Counted from the first letter of the stretch, positions 10,870 to 23,589 are shown. The stretch is DNA of 64,000 nt from Spirometra erinaceieuropaei (GCA_902702965.1 CACRXP010000009.1:324882-388881); one strand, 5' to 3'. Notes: a model not told the origin generated them from the letters alone. Translations and numbers: made by a program.

Positions 10870-12349
10870 ATTTATCGGCATAGCCGGAACTATCTGAGGT
10901 GGAGAGTGGGAACAACGGTTATGCAATTAAGGGCACACTGCATTTCCTGGGAGGATTTCCCAAACAGGGCCGTGCCAGCAGAATAGAGGTCAGGATCAGA
11001 AATGGTGCGGCCCGGCTGTACGTCCTGATGACCGCGGAGGACTGTTGACAATGCAGAGTATGTCGTATGGTCTAGGCTGATTGGATGGGCAACGTCAGCC
11101 TAAACCGCCGGCTTTGGGTTTTTGCAAACGGAACTCCAACAAAACGATTGTCGAGAACCCAGTCACCGGTCGAAGAGGATGAGCCGCACCGATTCGTTAC
11201 ACCGTGACAGCCTGCCTTCGTGGTCGTCGACGCGACCGCTCACCCATGCTGCATTCATTCCGCCCACCATTTATTAATCACTTCTTGCGTGCGTACGACT
11301 CAGCATTCCGGTCACCAACACCATACCGTCCAGCGACGTGTCTGTCTCCATCCAGTGGCCGCAATCGGACAAAGCTCTGTCACATCCACGCGGCCAACAA
11401 CACAGACAGCTAGCACTCGGCCTGCAAGGACGATTGCTGCCACCGCCAGCTTGACCCCATTTGCGCCTTCTTGCTGCAGTAAATACCGTTCGGGCAACTG
11501 TGTCTTTCCTGGCGTTTGATTAGGGTGACCTCGCGTTGCCGAACCATCTCACAGCGACTACACCGCAGGCTCTGAGAACTGCTGAACCGGCGTTGGTGCT
11601 GGTCACAAGATGTGAAATGACACCAGGTCGCCCGGAAGTCCACTTTAACGTTCGCCCCAGAGGAGAATTGCAACGGAATCCTAAAGTTCGATCATCTAAC
11701 ACGGCAACTGGTCTCCACCTGTGACACTAGTTCTTGCGCCAATTGATCAGAAGGCTGGTACGCCGGTCACCGGAGGTTTGGGGCACAACGCACGCCCACA
11801 CAAGCCCTCAAGTCCGTCACCCCAGGCACCCAGTGTCAGGTCCCACCACACCTACCACCAGCCGGATGACGCAGTCTATGCGACGCTCTGCACAGCTAGC
11901 GTGGTATGGAAAACAAAGACTGACGCCACGGACCACCACGCCTAACGGTGCCGTAGTCGACCAAGAGTACCGGCAACCGTCATTGTCCGCACCAGGAGGC
12001 AAGCCACCTAGTCAATGAAACCAAGGCAGCCACACGACGCACCCCTTATGACGTACGTCGACCCCACTGACGGGAACAGGCTCGTTTTAATGGGAAGGCG
12101 GTCGAGGCCTACGCAGTCACCCAGGCGGACCGGAACGTCCATGTGCGCCACAACCTAGACGCTGACCAGGCAACCAAGGCGACGCAACACCGTAGTCTCA
12201 CATAAAACGAAAATCTGAGCCACCCAGGCACTTCCCGTGCGCAACAGGAAATACCGACAAGAGCTACTTGCCATAAATACGTCCCATACACGGCAACCGA
12301 GCCACCCCCCGCCGTGGTCCTTGATGGACGACAATGCCAGTGCATACGA
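10870..12349. other. Right half of the spacer, nothing firmly recognised
   Basis: GC-rich sequence with overlapping short ORFs in all frames. It could hold decayed upstream (gag or protease) parts of the minus-strand BEL/Pao element, which would lie here, but I see no zinc knuckle or protease motif. Confidence 0.4.
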
Positions 12350-12519
12350 CACGACAGTCACGTGCGATAAGATTGAAAACCGAACAGCCAGGCGAATGGA
12401 TGAATCTCGCACAAGCACGAACACTCACTCGACACCAACCGACCCAGAGAACCTTAAAGTTACAGGACTAACCACTTCTCGCGCAAAAGACTAAACAGAA
12501 TGGCGGGGTGAAGATGGGT

Positions 12520-13146
12520 TTTATTCACATAATAGCAAACCAGTACCACCGGTGTCCAAGGGCCTCCACTAAAAGAAGATACGAATAACGGTTACAACAC
12601 GTCAGTATAGAAGGGTTCGTCACAGCACTGTACGAAGACCATCGTGAATGTCATCAGAAGTGTTAAAAGACTCACCCACACATCCACCAGACGCGTCAAG
12701 TCCAGCGGCTCAGTCTCCTGGAAGACAAAAGCCCGTGTAACGATGCGGGACAAGGTCAGGGTTAAAAAGCTCATAAATATTTCACGAGTCAAAGTTGGAT
12801 CTTCTCATCACAAAACTCACCTGGCAGCGCGGATGAGTGACTCCTACGGGGAGATTTCTCAGACCTGCAAAGCACAAGACTCCTGGTAAGCCAGAAGAAG
12901 CAAGCAAATTCCGAAATGTGGATCAGTAAAGAATTCACAGCAGGATTAAGACCCGAAAGATAGACATCATTTACCTAGTCACCCGTGAATGTACGCCGGT
13001 TGTTCACGATTCCTGAAACGACAAAGAGTGTGGGAGTTACATAGGATTCAGTTGGTGATGCAGAAATCACAACTCATTGGATTTGGTGTTAGATGTCATC
13101 AGCGAATGCTTACCGCAGACCACGGACGAGTTCCTAGGCCAGGAAA
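12520..13146 (-). CDS. Mirror copy of the tiny-exon ladder
   Basis: Reverse complement of 8,136-8,759 with the same five exons and four introns. The first exon is 13,114-13,146 (33 bases) and the AATAAA is at 12,520-12,525. All donors and acceptors are intact. Differences concentrate in introns. One exon change turns a TGG codon of the first possible frame into TGA, and another is synonymous in the alternative frame (GGC to GGA). Either this copy is a pseudogene in the first frame or the second frame is the real one. Function unknown. Confidence 0.45.
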
Positions 13147-13210
13147 CTGTGAGGGCGCGACTAGCACGTTCCCCTAAAGGCAAACTTCGTTCGGCGACCA
13201 ACACGCGAAG

Positions 13211-13450
13211 ATGGGCGAAGTTCCGACCAAACTGAAATCGGAATTAACTGGAGTTAGCAGGGAGTATGGGCAATGGCTTGCTGTAAGATACAAAACTTCA
13301 GGGAATCAAGTTAATCACACTTCATTTGGGGAAAGAAATTGTCATCATGAAATTGCAGCTAAGGCTAAACAAGGTCAACAGCACCCACCGGCAGCACACA
13401 GCGTGTCGAGCAGAGTGGCGTGGAGAGCGCGGTGCGGACAGGCGCAGTGA
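13211..13450 (+). CDS. Mirror of the 87-codon ORF
   Basis: Counterpart of 7,832-8,095. It starts at MGEVPTKLKSEL and ends at the same stop. See that entry. The block is conserved as DNA, so protein-coding status is unproven. Confidence 0.2.
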   Translation: MGEVPTKLKSELTGVSREYGQWLAVRYKTSGNQVNHTSFGERNCHHEIAAKAKQGQQHPPAAHSVSSRVAWRARCGQAQ

Positions 13451-13959
13451 TAAGCATTAAAACAAACAGGCTGCAATCTACAAATTTGCAATCACCAACA
13501 CGGGTAGGAACGATTTGGCGCATTCACAAACCCATTTGACAATAGAGAACAAGAAGCATTACTGATTGTTCACACTAAAGAGCACGAGAATCAGCCGTCC
13601 GTCAGCGCAAGAGGTGTCTAAGTTGGGGAAGCATTTCGATCCTAGGTGGTCAAATTCCAAACCTATTCTGCAGAGGAAGCTGCGTCGAGGTATAGATGGA
13701 AACTGACACAGTGGAAAGATAAACTGAGGAGGGAGTCGGGCAATTATTTCTCGGACAGGAGAAGAATACGTATAAGCCCATCAAGCACAGTCGAATTGAG
13801 CTGGTAGGCAAGATAGTTTATTAGTGTTCGCATCAGCTGGCCTAACTCATACGACTTCTTGAATAGTTGGAGGAATAGGCAAGTGGACTACTAAAAGCCC
13901 AAAAAGACATAAAGAAGACGAAGATTTGTTTTATTCTTTGGATGAAATTTGAAACAATT

Positions 13960-14232
13960 TTAGACAGCGATATGTACAGGGCCTACGATATACGTTGGCG
14001 TTGTAGGTGAATGGAAGTCTCGGAAGGGGAGGGATGTGGGGGAGATGGTCGAGTGGCCTTTTAAACGGTGAGCACGTGGATGTTGCAAATAACTCTTGGC
14101 AGTATATGCACGGGACCGACTAGCCTTGATTGTATATGTACTTCCTAGATGTTTTATAGGACTTAAAACGACTGTATCAGTGTTTTTGCGTGTGACGAAA
14201 TCGGAAGAAGGCCACTGGGTTGGCATCGTCAA
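13960..14232 (-). CDS. Mirror of the 90-codon ORF
   Basis: Counterpart of 7,050-7,322. It has the same length and the same C-terminal YIVGPVHIAV, with an AATAAA on the minus strand just downstream (about 13,931-13,936). Replacement substitutions are frequent. Function unknown. Confidence 0.3.
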   Translation of the reverse strand: MTMPTQWPSSDFVTRKNTDTVVLSPIKHLGSTYTIKASRSRAYTAKSYLQHPRAHRLKGHSTISPTSLPFRDFHSPTTPTYIVGPVHIAV

Positions 14233-14736
14233 TTTCAGGAGGTATTTAGCTCGGTAGTATTATATCAGTGCGGAGACGCACATGGTGGATGTGGGTAGCT
14301 TGAGTTTTCGGAGGCGTTCCGCAGTGGATAGTTGTTAGACCAAGCCGACAAGTCATTTGACTGACGCTTTACGGTTTTAAGGACTGCAAACTGTTAACAA
14401 CGCGGGTGAACAGGGTCGCTGACCTTAAGCGGGCTCTTCAAGTCCGCATAGGAACATAGGGAAGAAGCACTGACGTCTGCCGAATGAGGACATGGTCGCA
14501 GACAGTCGACCAATAAGCGACCCAGATCATTGTGGAAAAGCCCAGCGTGTCGGAATATTGGTATGAGGGAAAGGGGTGTGGACAGAATAAATTTCACTGT
14601 CCCACTCCTAAACGTGGTCACAACTGAAAAAATATTCCCGATGTGCGCTGACTAATGCCTTAACTGTGGATTGCCGTGTCGTCCCGAAGTGAGAGATTGC
14701 AAACAGCGACAATAGTGTCCCAACGATCGCAACATT

Positions 14737-15730
14737 CAGTGCGTGACCTATCTCATGAAATGTTGGCTGAAATTCTGAAATGCGCTTTCGATTAGGAAGG
14801 ATTACTTGGTCGCGTTTGTAATGCTGCTTATTTTGCGGCATACTCTTATAACATTTCAGGCTTGGCAGGATGTCGGCTTTTAAATGCACTTCTTTTCAAT
14901 CTCCTGTAGAAAGCGTGCTCGGTAAAAAATGACTACTTATGTAGCATGCATTTTTCCCATAGATTTTCGATGGTCTTGGAAATTCAAATATAGTTTATAG
15001 AAACCATAAACAAAAATATGCATTCTCTTAGTCAATCAATAGAGAATCATGTCTTCTTTATATTTTATACTTAAGGAAGGAGTATAATTAGGTTTCAAAA
15101 AAGTTTTCTAATTGTCGAATAATTTGGAGCCTGATCATTCGTTGCATTAGCGCTCAGTGATTACACTCTACAAGTTGCATGCGTTCCGCGTAAAGAAAAT
15201 GTCATAGTTTTCTATGTCATTAAAGAGATATCATACAGGTCCATAAAATTTTGCAACGGATGCGGACCATGTTGTACATTTCATGAGGAGCAGTGGTAAA
15301 CGGCCAGGTACGATGATATGTGAATGAATCTATCGCGGTCTTAAAAAGTTTCATAATTAGAAACTTTTTTAAAGCATAATTATACTCCTACCTTAAGTAT
15401 AAAATATAAAGAAGACGTGATTCTCTATTGATCGACTAAAAGAAAGCATATTTTTGTTTGCGGTTTCTATAAAATATATTTGAATTTCCAAGACCATCGA
15501 AAATCTATGGGAAAAGTACATACTACTTAAGTAGTCATTTTTTTACCAAGCACGCTTCCTACAGGAGATTGAAAAGAAATGCATTTAAAAGCCGACATCA
15601 TGCCGAGTCCAAAATGATATAAGAGTATGGCTTAAGATAATCAGTATCACAACCGCGACCAAGTAATCCTTCCTAATCGAAAACGCATTTCAGAATTTCA
15701 GCCAACATTTCATGAGATAGGTCACGCACT
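14737..15730. mobile_element. Fold-back non-autonomous DNA transposon (Tc1/mariner-type ends)
   Basis: The termini are inverted copies beginning CAGTGCGTGACCTATCTCAT. The inverted arms extend roughly 370 bases inward around a short unique centre and carry no ORF. The right end is followed by TA and the left-flanking dinucleotide is TT, consistent with a TA target duplication mutated on one side. The cleaner sister copy at 44,231-45,164 has TA on both sides. It is absent from the left arm, so it inserted after the large inverted duplication. Confidence 0.85.
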
Positions 15731-16097
15731 CTATATCGCGCAGTCGGAAAGTTCTCCTTCCAGTCTGCCAGATCAAACAGATTCCCCACTACTGGCTTTG
15801 GTCAGGTACGAGGGCAGGAGAAGAGGGTTTGTTCCCGTTTATTGATTTGCCGACTCCTTTGTGTCCTTTGAATAAATCTCAGCTGGTGGAGGTCGTGATT
15901 TGCGAGCAATCGTTTAGGTCGGCCTTTCTAACCTCTTCTTCCGCGAGTGGGTGAGCGGTGCCTTCCCTAACTTGGACTGTTTGGACATTCTAGGCTATTG
16001 TCGAATTTTACTATGACTCATGGCTTAATTTAGTGGGAAGACGATTAGGGTTAGCCTGGAGCACCTACGGCATTACATGCCGTTCTCTGTGTAGAAC
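15731..16097. other. Right-arm-only segment
   Basis: About 370 bases with no counterpart in the left arm, where direct-repeat copy B stands instead. No coding motif is recognised. It may be the ancestral arm sequence that was lost on the left. Confidence 0.5.
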
Positions 16098-17829
16098 TTT
16101 TTCAGTCAAAGAGGAGTGATGAGCATGATGGAAGTCAGGATTACCGGGTGTGGAGACACATAACTTATACTCTCATCTGATCTATTCCGTCAGTCGAGGT
16201 GGTTTCCGGGATGTGTCTGCTAGGAAGAGCATCGATTCAGGAGTCAGACGCGAGATTTGGAAACGAATAGAGGGTTGCGCGTCTCAACCACCATGTGGGC
16301 GGGCGAATGGAGTGACTTGTCACATCTACATTGTTTGCCTCCTAATTGGACACCGTAAGCTGCATGAAATCACTTTTGCACTATGAGACGTCAAGAGAGT
16401 ATGATTATGCGGGAAGTTATCCATTACGCCGCTTAAATATCCTTGTGATAGACACAACGTTTGCCATTTTTAGAGGTTTTTGTCAAGCAACTCAGACGGA
16501 GCGGCTGGTTAGCAGTTATCCGTCAGCCTAAATAGGTTTTCGATATATTCATACAATCAATATTTTCAGTAGACGCCGTTTATCTCTTTAAATGAAATAC
16601 AGCGAGAGTAATGTCGACCGAAATCACGAAATTTTGATTGGCTTTGGAATACTCTCCGCGCCGGATTATTTACATCCTTATGTACACAAACCTGGAGCAA
16701 ATATACAACTGAGTGATCATGTTCTCATCGGATTCCTGTCAAAAGTGCCGTTTTTATGTATTCCATGAACAGGGTTTGCGTCTGCCATGGTTTGAATATA
16801 GCGGTTATGAGCCCCATGATTTGTCTGGTAACTTTTAAAACGTCACACGTGCCATTGATAGGACTGCAGAGTTGACCGGAAACCCTAGCTGGGATTCAAA
16901 TTTTCCTCTTCTGTTTCATGCAGATGTTTTAAAAATCGGCCGACATGTGTCTGACTTCTTGATTACTGAGATTTTCAGTACCTTGTTTCAAGGCCTTTTA
17001 TCACCTCAAATTATGCCGTCATAGCGTCCTTTTCAATAATGTGGCTACCTTCTGCGCTATAAAGATAGCCTTGCATCTTTTTGACATAGTTTTTGTGAAA
17101 TAGTGCGACTAATTCATAGCTGATGACTATGAATATAATGTTTTTTGCCACAATAAACTGAAAGTCAGCGAAATTTATTGGACTAAATTAGATACCAAAA
17201 CGAAATGATTATGGCAGATGCATGGAAAATGTTTGCACTTGAAAAATTCAACTGCATAACAAGCGGGAAGTCAACTAACTTATTTTTTATTACGAAATTT
17301 TGCAAATCGGCAGACCACTAACAGTCTTGGAAAGGTGCTATCCAAATCCTGTAGAAAGCTGAGGCGAAATGTTTATGGCAATCGGCATTTCAATGTACAC
17401 ACGAAGATACACGTATACTGCCATGGTAATTCCGCCTGCCTTGTATGTAGTTTCCCATTTTGTTGCAGTGTCTATAATATTCGGCACAGTTATTCGCATT
17501 CTTATGTTCCTTTCTGTCTGTTTTTTGGCGGCGCCTGTCAATCGCACTGCCGTACTGCATAATCCGATCTTTCTTTTGATGGTTTGACTTAATTTATAGC
17601 TGCGTTTGCGTATATTACTGAATGTCACTGGACACTTTTCCCGTACTGCGTGTGTTTAAATCCCAAATGACGGCTTTAACGATTCTGTTGTCGAAGGCCG
17701 TGCCCGTATACAATACATTTTCTGAGCCTCAACAGATGGTAACCATGTACGAGATCCATGGATCATGGAATAAATACGCAGATATTGTATCGAGTGAAAG
17801 CGTTTGTCTCACATTTGTATAAGATACCC

Positions 17830-18352
17830 TGTAGCGGCCGAGGACGTCAAGGGTAGCACTTACCAGAGAAAGGAAACGCAGATGAGAGATCCTGGCCGCG
17901 TTAGACCCTGAACGGAACTGTTAACAATTCCTGATACTCATCCATACACCGAGGAAGAAGGCAGATCGAGTATGGAAATAGTGTAATGCATAACGAGATA
18001 AGCAAGGAAAATGTGTATAATAACTGTTAACAATACAGGGGGATGAGTTACAGCTGAAGAATAACCTGTCTGGGAGGAGAGCCGATGCCAACGTGCCAGC
18101 TAGTAAACCGGTGGGGAGCGCAGCGCTGGGGGAAACTGCAGGGAGGGGCCGAGGGGGTTGCCGATGTAGCGAGGAGACGAGCGATACGGACGTTACGTTA
18201 CGGTACAGCGAGGGGGAAGGGATCGGCGGAAGAGAGAGGAAGGGACACCGGCCACTTCACCGACACGCGACTACACCATCTCCACCCTAGGTCCTCGCGC
18301 CAAAAAGTGTTCACACATTCAAACAACTCTGTCCAAGTCCAGGGGCGTTACA
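17830..18352 (+). mobile_element. Solo LTR with 4-base target-site duplication
   Basis: A 523-base unit begins TGTAGCGGCC and ends GGGGCGTTACA, so its ends are short inverted repeats of TGTARCG type with TG...CA termini. It is flanked by ACCC on both sides (17,826-17,829 and 18,353-18,356). No internal retroelement sequence adjoins either edge, so I read it as a solo LTR left by recombination. A 4-base duplication fits Ty3/Gypsy-like or BEL elements. The orientation is arbitrary. Confidence 0.75.
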
Positions 18353-18356
18353 ACCC

Positions 18357-18909
18357 CTTACTGTACGCAAATTAGAGCCTATTTTTAGCCTACGGCATGA
18401 TCGATCACAGCTGAATTTTTAAATTAATGTTAGCTTGTCCGTTAGCATGTGTCTCATTTAGTGCTTATGTGCTTTTCATCTTACTCGTTAAGTTGAATCA
18501 TTCTTAGATAATTTATCATGATATTAAAAAATTAGTCCTCACCAGAACAGTTGTGACGCCGGCTTCTCTATTGTGGAAGGAGGATACCCGCCAGGACTTT
18601 TGCACAATGAACTGACGATTCAAAGGGTTTGTTAAAGTTTCTGTTTAACAAATAAACCACATGACATAACCACACAGAAATTAAGTGGTCTTTGAATTTG
18701 GTTGATCCTTTTCCTTGACTCGCATTAATTGCTAACCCTAGTTTACCGAACGTGACGGCAACGGTAGTGATTTCATTACGTCAGTTTCCAGCAGTGGTTT
18801 ATATGAGCAAATAGTTTTTTTTAAATTTGCTCTTGGAACGTGTTGCATTTCGGAAATAAGGGGAAGACAGAAAAGACAAAGAATAAATCGACTGTAAAGG
18901 CTTGAACAG
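18357..18909. other. Nothing recognised
   Basis: AT-rich interval between the solo LTR and a truncated LINE. No motif seen. Confidence 0.5.
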
Positions 18910-19535
18910 ACCGCTGTATGGTTTATCACTTTACACAGTCTATTCAGATTTCATTAGAGCTTTCGATCGTGTTGACCATGCCCTTATTCTTTTCAAAACT
19001 TTCTCCTTCGGAATGGGTGGCGAAGTTTTTAATTTGACATTCTCTTACTCGGGTGCTCGAACACAGTTGGTCCAGATTTCAAATGTTATCTCGAGTCCCA
19101 CATGCATGAGAGGTGAAGTCATCCAGGGTAGTGTCCTTGAGCCGTTATTATTTTGCCTTTTTGTCAATGATGTACCAGATTTATTTCAGGATGGTAGGCC
19201 CTCCATGTATGCCGATGATCTGAAAGTTGCATATCGATATAAGTAGGCAGATCGCGGCATCGTGCTCGAACTCCTAAAGAGCGACCCACAGGCCTTAGCC
19301 CAGTGGTATTGCACATGACGCCTTTGTCCCTCTTGGCATAAGTTCTCAGTAATGGTGGTTGGCGACGACCATTAGCATCAACTAATTATTGACGGTCCGA
19401 CATAAGTGTGCCTAAGTTATTAAGAATCTGCGTGTATCACACTCCAAGAAGCTTAATGTTTCGGAACATTGCGGCCTTATAGTCTCCGAAGCACGCAGAA
19501 CCACCGGATTTATCCTCCGAAATATTAAAACTAGC
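18910..19535 (+). pseudogene. 5'-truncated CR1/jockey-like LINE, RT palm only
   Basis: This is the same family as the LINE at 58,511-62,215, starting abruptly in RT motif A (DFIRAFDRVDHALILF). Motif B reads EVIQGSVLEPLLFCLFVNDV (the usual Gly of LGP is Glu) and the catalytic box is MYADDLKVAY. After 19,246 the reading is broken by stops, though the downstream sequence still aligns until about 19,535, where it diverges inside the connection domain. It is a typical 5'-truncated dead-on-arrival copy that lost its 3' end as well. It sits tail-to-tail with the minus-strand LINE that follows. Confidence 0.85.
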
Positions 19536-19671
19536 GATACCGTCCCTTTCTCGGTGTCATAGAGAAAGTTGATCGAGAAGGATGAGAAAAATAAAAGTTT
19601 ACTTGAGTTAGTATTCAGATAAAGGCGCAACCTTCTCTTAAAAGCGTATAGATTATCTGAAGACCTTATGT

Positions 19672-22600
19672 TTATTGGGGGATTATTCCAGAGGAAGGTC
19701 TACCTAGATGCGAAAAAAGAGAGCGTCTAGAGGTGGAGGAAGCGGAGAGAAGTATAACCAAAGAAGGGTTGCAAAGATTGTATGGGCGACTGCTAGGAAT
19801 AAGTGCTGAAATCCAAGAAAGATTTGAATTATTATTAATGCGAGAGAGGGGACAGCAGCCTGCTTCTAGTTTTCGAACCCATAACAATTTTAGGTTAATT
19901 AGCTGGCATCTATCTGAGTAGGAGATATTTGGGTGTTCCGTGCCTAAAAGTTTTCTAGCAAGACGTCGTTTAACATTTTGAATTTTTGAACGACGAGCCT
20001 TATTCATCAAACCAAAGAATGGGCAACAATACTCAAGAATGGGAAGTACAAACATACGATGGAGTCTTAATTTAATTTCGGGAAGATAGAAATTGTGAGA
20101 AATAAAGCCACATATCTGGGCAGCTTTAACTATAATTCTGCCACCGTGTGCCGAGAGATCAAGATTACTAGTGTAGCTTAAACCTAAGTCCTTGATAGCA
20201 GTACATTCGGTCATAGCTGTGCCTTTAAAGACCACTGGTTGAGGTAGCTTATCAGGTCCAAAACACATATAGCGACATTTAGACGGAGAGAATTCCATTA
20301 GCCATTGTGAGCTCCAAGCTGAGAGAGCATGCAAGTCAGCATGGATTTGCTCCAGGCAATGAAGGCTCGTAGATTTGTTGAAAGAATATACACCTTTGAT
20401 ATCCTCGGAATAAATAAATGATTGAGAATTTTTAACTGCCAACGCAATATCGTTTATGTAAAGCAGGAACAAAAGAGGACCTAAAACGGTACCTTATAGG
20501 ACAACACTTACAATAGGGTTTTCGCTGGAAAGTGAAGATCCCACTAAAACCTTTTGTTTACGATTAGACAGGCATGACTTGATAAAGTCGATTGGGGGAC
20601 TGCGAATCCCATAGTTTCTAATTTAACCAAGAGTCTTTTATGTGGCACTTTATCAAAGGCTTTACTAAGATCAAAATAAATAAGGACAACAGATAGATGG
20701 TCATTAGGAAGAGAAGTGAGTTGACTGAGAAACGACAGATGACATGTTTCACAAGAGCGATCTGATAAAAAGCATGCTGGGAAGGGCTAATAACTTGATT
20801 GGTTATGCAAAAGTCGGAAATATTTAAGGCGATAATTTTTTCAAAGGTTTTAGCGAGAGGAGGCGTTTTATGAACACCTCGATAGTTCTGAACGTCAGAA
20901 CGACAGCAAGACTTAAATACAGGAATTATAGAAGTTTTCCAATAGTCAGGAAAGAAGCTATTTACGAGGAATACCGAAAAGAGTTTGCTAAGCAGAGAAG
21001 GAAAATCTCTTAGCTGTTTTATAAGACAGTTTGAGATACTATTCGTACCTACTGAGTGAGAGTTAGGAAGATGGTTTATCAGCTTTTGAATAGTTTCAGG
21101 AGAAAAATTAATGATGCTGAGAGATGCATCAGACAACGGAGGAATTAAAGGGATTGGGTCAGTTTCGATGGTAAAATGTTTGGCAAAGAAAGAATTTAAC
21201 CTTTCTGCTTAGCCTGACTCCTCTGTAATGAAGGCATCGTTGGTACTAAGCAAAGGCGGAATGACTTGGTGGGGTTTAGCAGGTGATCTTTGACGGAAGA
21301 TCTGAGAAAATGAGCTAGAAGCATTCACGTCATTAATGGCCAAAGACTCTCCACGCCTATCTCACGCAAGTCTCATTTTCGAAGCTAGTTCAAATATTTC
21401 GACGATTCTTAAGTGAACTGATAATCAGCTCACAGAAGGATCTTTAAGCGGCTTCTGTAGCTTTTCAGGTCTGTTTTTAAGAAAGTTTGGGACAGCGGTG
21501 GAAGTGGCGCTCGATTTGAACGTCTTTCGTGGAATTAGGTCGAGAAGACCTTCTGTTACGCATTCTAATAAATTGCTGAAAAACTTTAGATCATTATTTG
21601 AAAAAATATTGTGCCAATCAAGAGTGTTTGTAAAAGTGTTTACTAATTCCCTCTTAATGTTAGCAGAGTGAAAGCTGATACGTTTTACTGTTGGCTTTGC
21701 GGAAATCGCAACTGGAAGGCGACAATGAATTAGTGCATGATCACTTGCAAAAAGGCCACGATAGAATTCCATAGAGAGAGAGGGGAGGCGCCATTAGTAA
21801 AAATTAAATACAATACATTATCACTTCTAGTCGAAGAGTGGACTAAGTGGGACAAGTTTAAGAAGTGAATTGTGTCCAGAAGCTTCTGGAAGTTAGGAGA
21901 AAAAGTATGTGTGTGTCAGTCAATTCCTGACAAATTAAAATCTCTACGATGATCTTGACTTCGGAAGATATCTCTGCGATTTTTTCAAAGAGTTCATTGA
22001 GCTGGCTTTCATTTCCGGAGTAACATGGACGATTATTTGCACATCCGACTAAGGCTTTCCTATTTTGCGGAAGGATTACCGAAGCAAAGCATAAATTTCC
22101 GGTGATGGAGGAAATGTTCAGGTCAAAAGGCGACTGTGCAAGTGAGGCTCTGATGTAAAGAAGGCAATCACCACCGCGTCTTTCGACACGATCCTGGCGG
22201 TATAAACTGACGCAATCTATATTGAGTGCCGAGTCTGAAATCAGACAGTGAGCCCAACATTCGGTAATGCACAAAAAATCTGGGTCATACTCAACAGCCA
22301 CACTTCTTAGTTGTGATATCTTTTGCGCGACTGCTCTTGCGTTGAGAGAGGTAATGCTGAGCGTATTCCTAAGATGTAGGTTCCGCTCATAGCGACTTAT
22401 AAAAAAGGGAGAGCTGGTGGTGGAAATTTAAGCTGTTGAGATGAAGCAATTGGTGGAAAACAAAGTTACTATGGTCTAAAATTTGTGGGAAATTACCACT
22501 AACTAGAGATGCAGCATGTTATGGAAAAAAATTGAGCAGCGCCTATGAAGAGGAATGCTATTTTGTGGGGTCGGAAAAATAGGAAGAATAAAAATAGGAT

Positions 22601-22835
22601 TTTGAGAATTTTTAACATAATATGAGGGGTAGTTTATGTTAGATAGCAGGCATAATAGTTTTGAGAAACAGCTAACACTAGGAAAAGGCCTTATTATTTG
22701 GGGTGTCCGGCTAGCAGTGGGATTGGGAAAATTATCAGCAACGATATGTACTTGCATTTTGCAGGCTGGTGTGCAAGCGGGCTTCACAACTGGGGTGTTT
22801 ACGTTAAGTTGAGAATTCGGGATAGGAACAGGCAA
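19672..22835 (-). pseudogene. CR1/jockey-like LINE of another family, endonuclease plus RT, decayed
   Basis: Minus-strand pieces lie in LINE order. 22,503-22,835 is Pro/Asn-rich and may be the end of ORF1. 21,858-22,301 has the apurinic-type endonuclease motif LCITECWAH. 21,425-21,772 has the endonuclease end SDHALIHCRL with its catalytic His. 20,618-21,136 is the RT finger region (NHLPNSHSVGTNSISNCLIK, DYWKTSIIPVFKS). 19,672-20,472 is the palm to thumb (LYINDIALAV, then IYSEDIKGVYSFN where YADD is expected). The catalytic box is therefore lost, and at least four frame breaks separate the pieces. The product would nick target DNA and prime cDNA synthesis there. This copy cannot. It is longer and more diverged than the 58.5-62.2 kb copy. 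Confidence 0.85.
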
Positions 22836-23585
22836 AGATCTCCTTGAACTATCATCTGATTTTTTGACCTAACCGCAAGGTCAGACCTAAGTGGCCAGGC
22901 GCGGGAACGGGATGGCCTAGACCCAGGTTTATTAACTAATTCATTACTCTGAGTACTGGTGGTCGATTGTGCTTCTTGGATTAGCCCATCTTTACTGTTA
23001 AGATCGAGCGCCCTAGTAAATTTGGGAGCCGCATTTGAGCAGTCTTTGCTTCTTGGAGACGCTTTAAAGTGGCTGGTTTCAACTGACTCAATGATAATGT
23101 GCTCAGCTGAAGAGCTAGATGGAACTGGGCCGCTGCAGATATGGGGGAGATTTGGTTGACGCCCGATAGAGAATCTGCTTTAGAGGTAAATGGCAGATGA
23201 GTAGAATTCTGGGGTGACTTTACGTCTGTTAATGGAGGAGAAACTGTTCATTGTAGTGGAGTTTTATCCCTGTATACAATTGGAAAGATCCCCATCCATG
23301 TAAATTTATCGACTTGATGATGAGTTACTAAAACATATGTTTGCCAACTGACTTTTTAATACAGAAGACTTTAAACAAGGTGTCCCTGAAACCGTAGGCC
23401 TGACCCGACTCAAAGTCCATGAGGGTGCATATAGATTATTTTTGACCATTACAGCACCAGATAGTTTCTGTAGTGCTTAATGCCCCCACTAAAGGGACTT
23501 AGGCGACTCCCACCAGAAATTCCTGTACTTCAATGACTGCAAACAACAAGTGACGAGCCGTTTTTTCTACCTTGGGAAGACCCGA
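22836..23585. other. No firm feature; possibly decayed 5' part of the preceding LINE
   Basis: The sequence continues upstream of the minus-strand LINE. Short ORFs show no motif. Low-complexity Ser/Pro coding in the minus direction would fit an ORF1 region, but I cannot show it. Confidence 0.3.
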
Positions 23586-23589
23586 AATG

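Larger units (their letters stand above)
12350..17448 (-). repeat. Right arm of the 12.8-kb inverted repeat
   Basis: Reverse complement of the left arm, in two collinear blocks: 12,350-14,720 and 16,098-17,448. It lacks direct-repeat copy B. Where the left arm has copy B, this arm carries a fold-back element (14,737-15,730) and about 370 unmatched bases (15,731-16,097). The outer edge at 17,448 is sharp, and the sequence beyond it does not resemble that left of 4,608. Confidence 0.95.

Noticed and set aside
10700..10926. Overlapping 62-71-codon ORFs near the palindrome axis as coding
   Set aside because: They lie in the weak inverted repeat, read differently in each frame and show no motif.
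8931..12344. The whole spacer as a further, diverged part of the palindrome
   Set aside because: Direct comparison of 8,940-9,700 with 11,580-12,340 (complement) shows no similarity. Only a short weak inverted repeat near the axis remains.
4608..17448. The arms as LTRs of the BEL/Pao element in the spacer
   Set aside because: LTRs are direct repeats of a few hundred bases. These are inverted and multi-kilobase.
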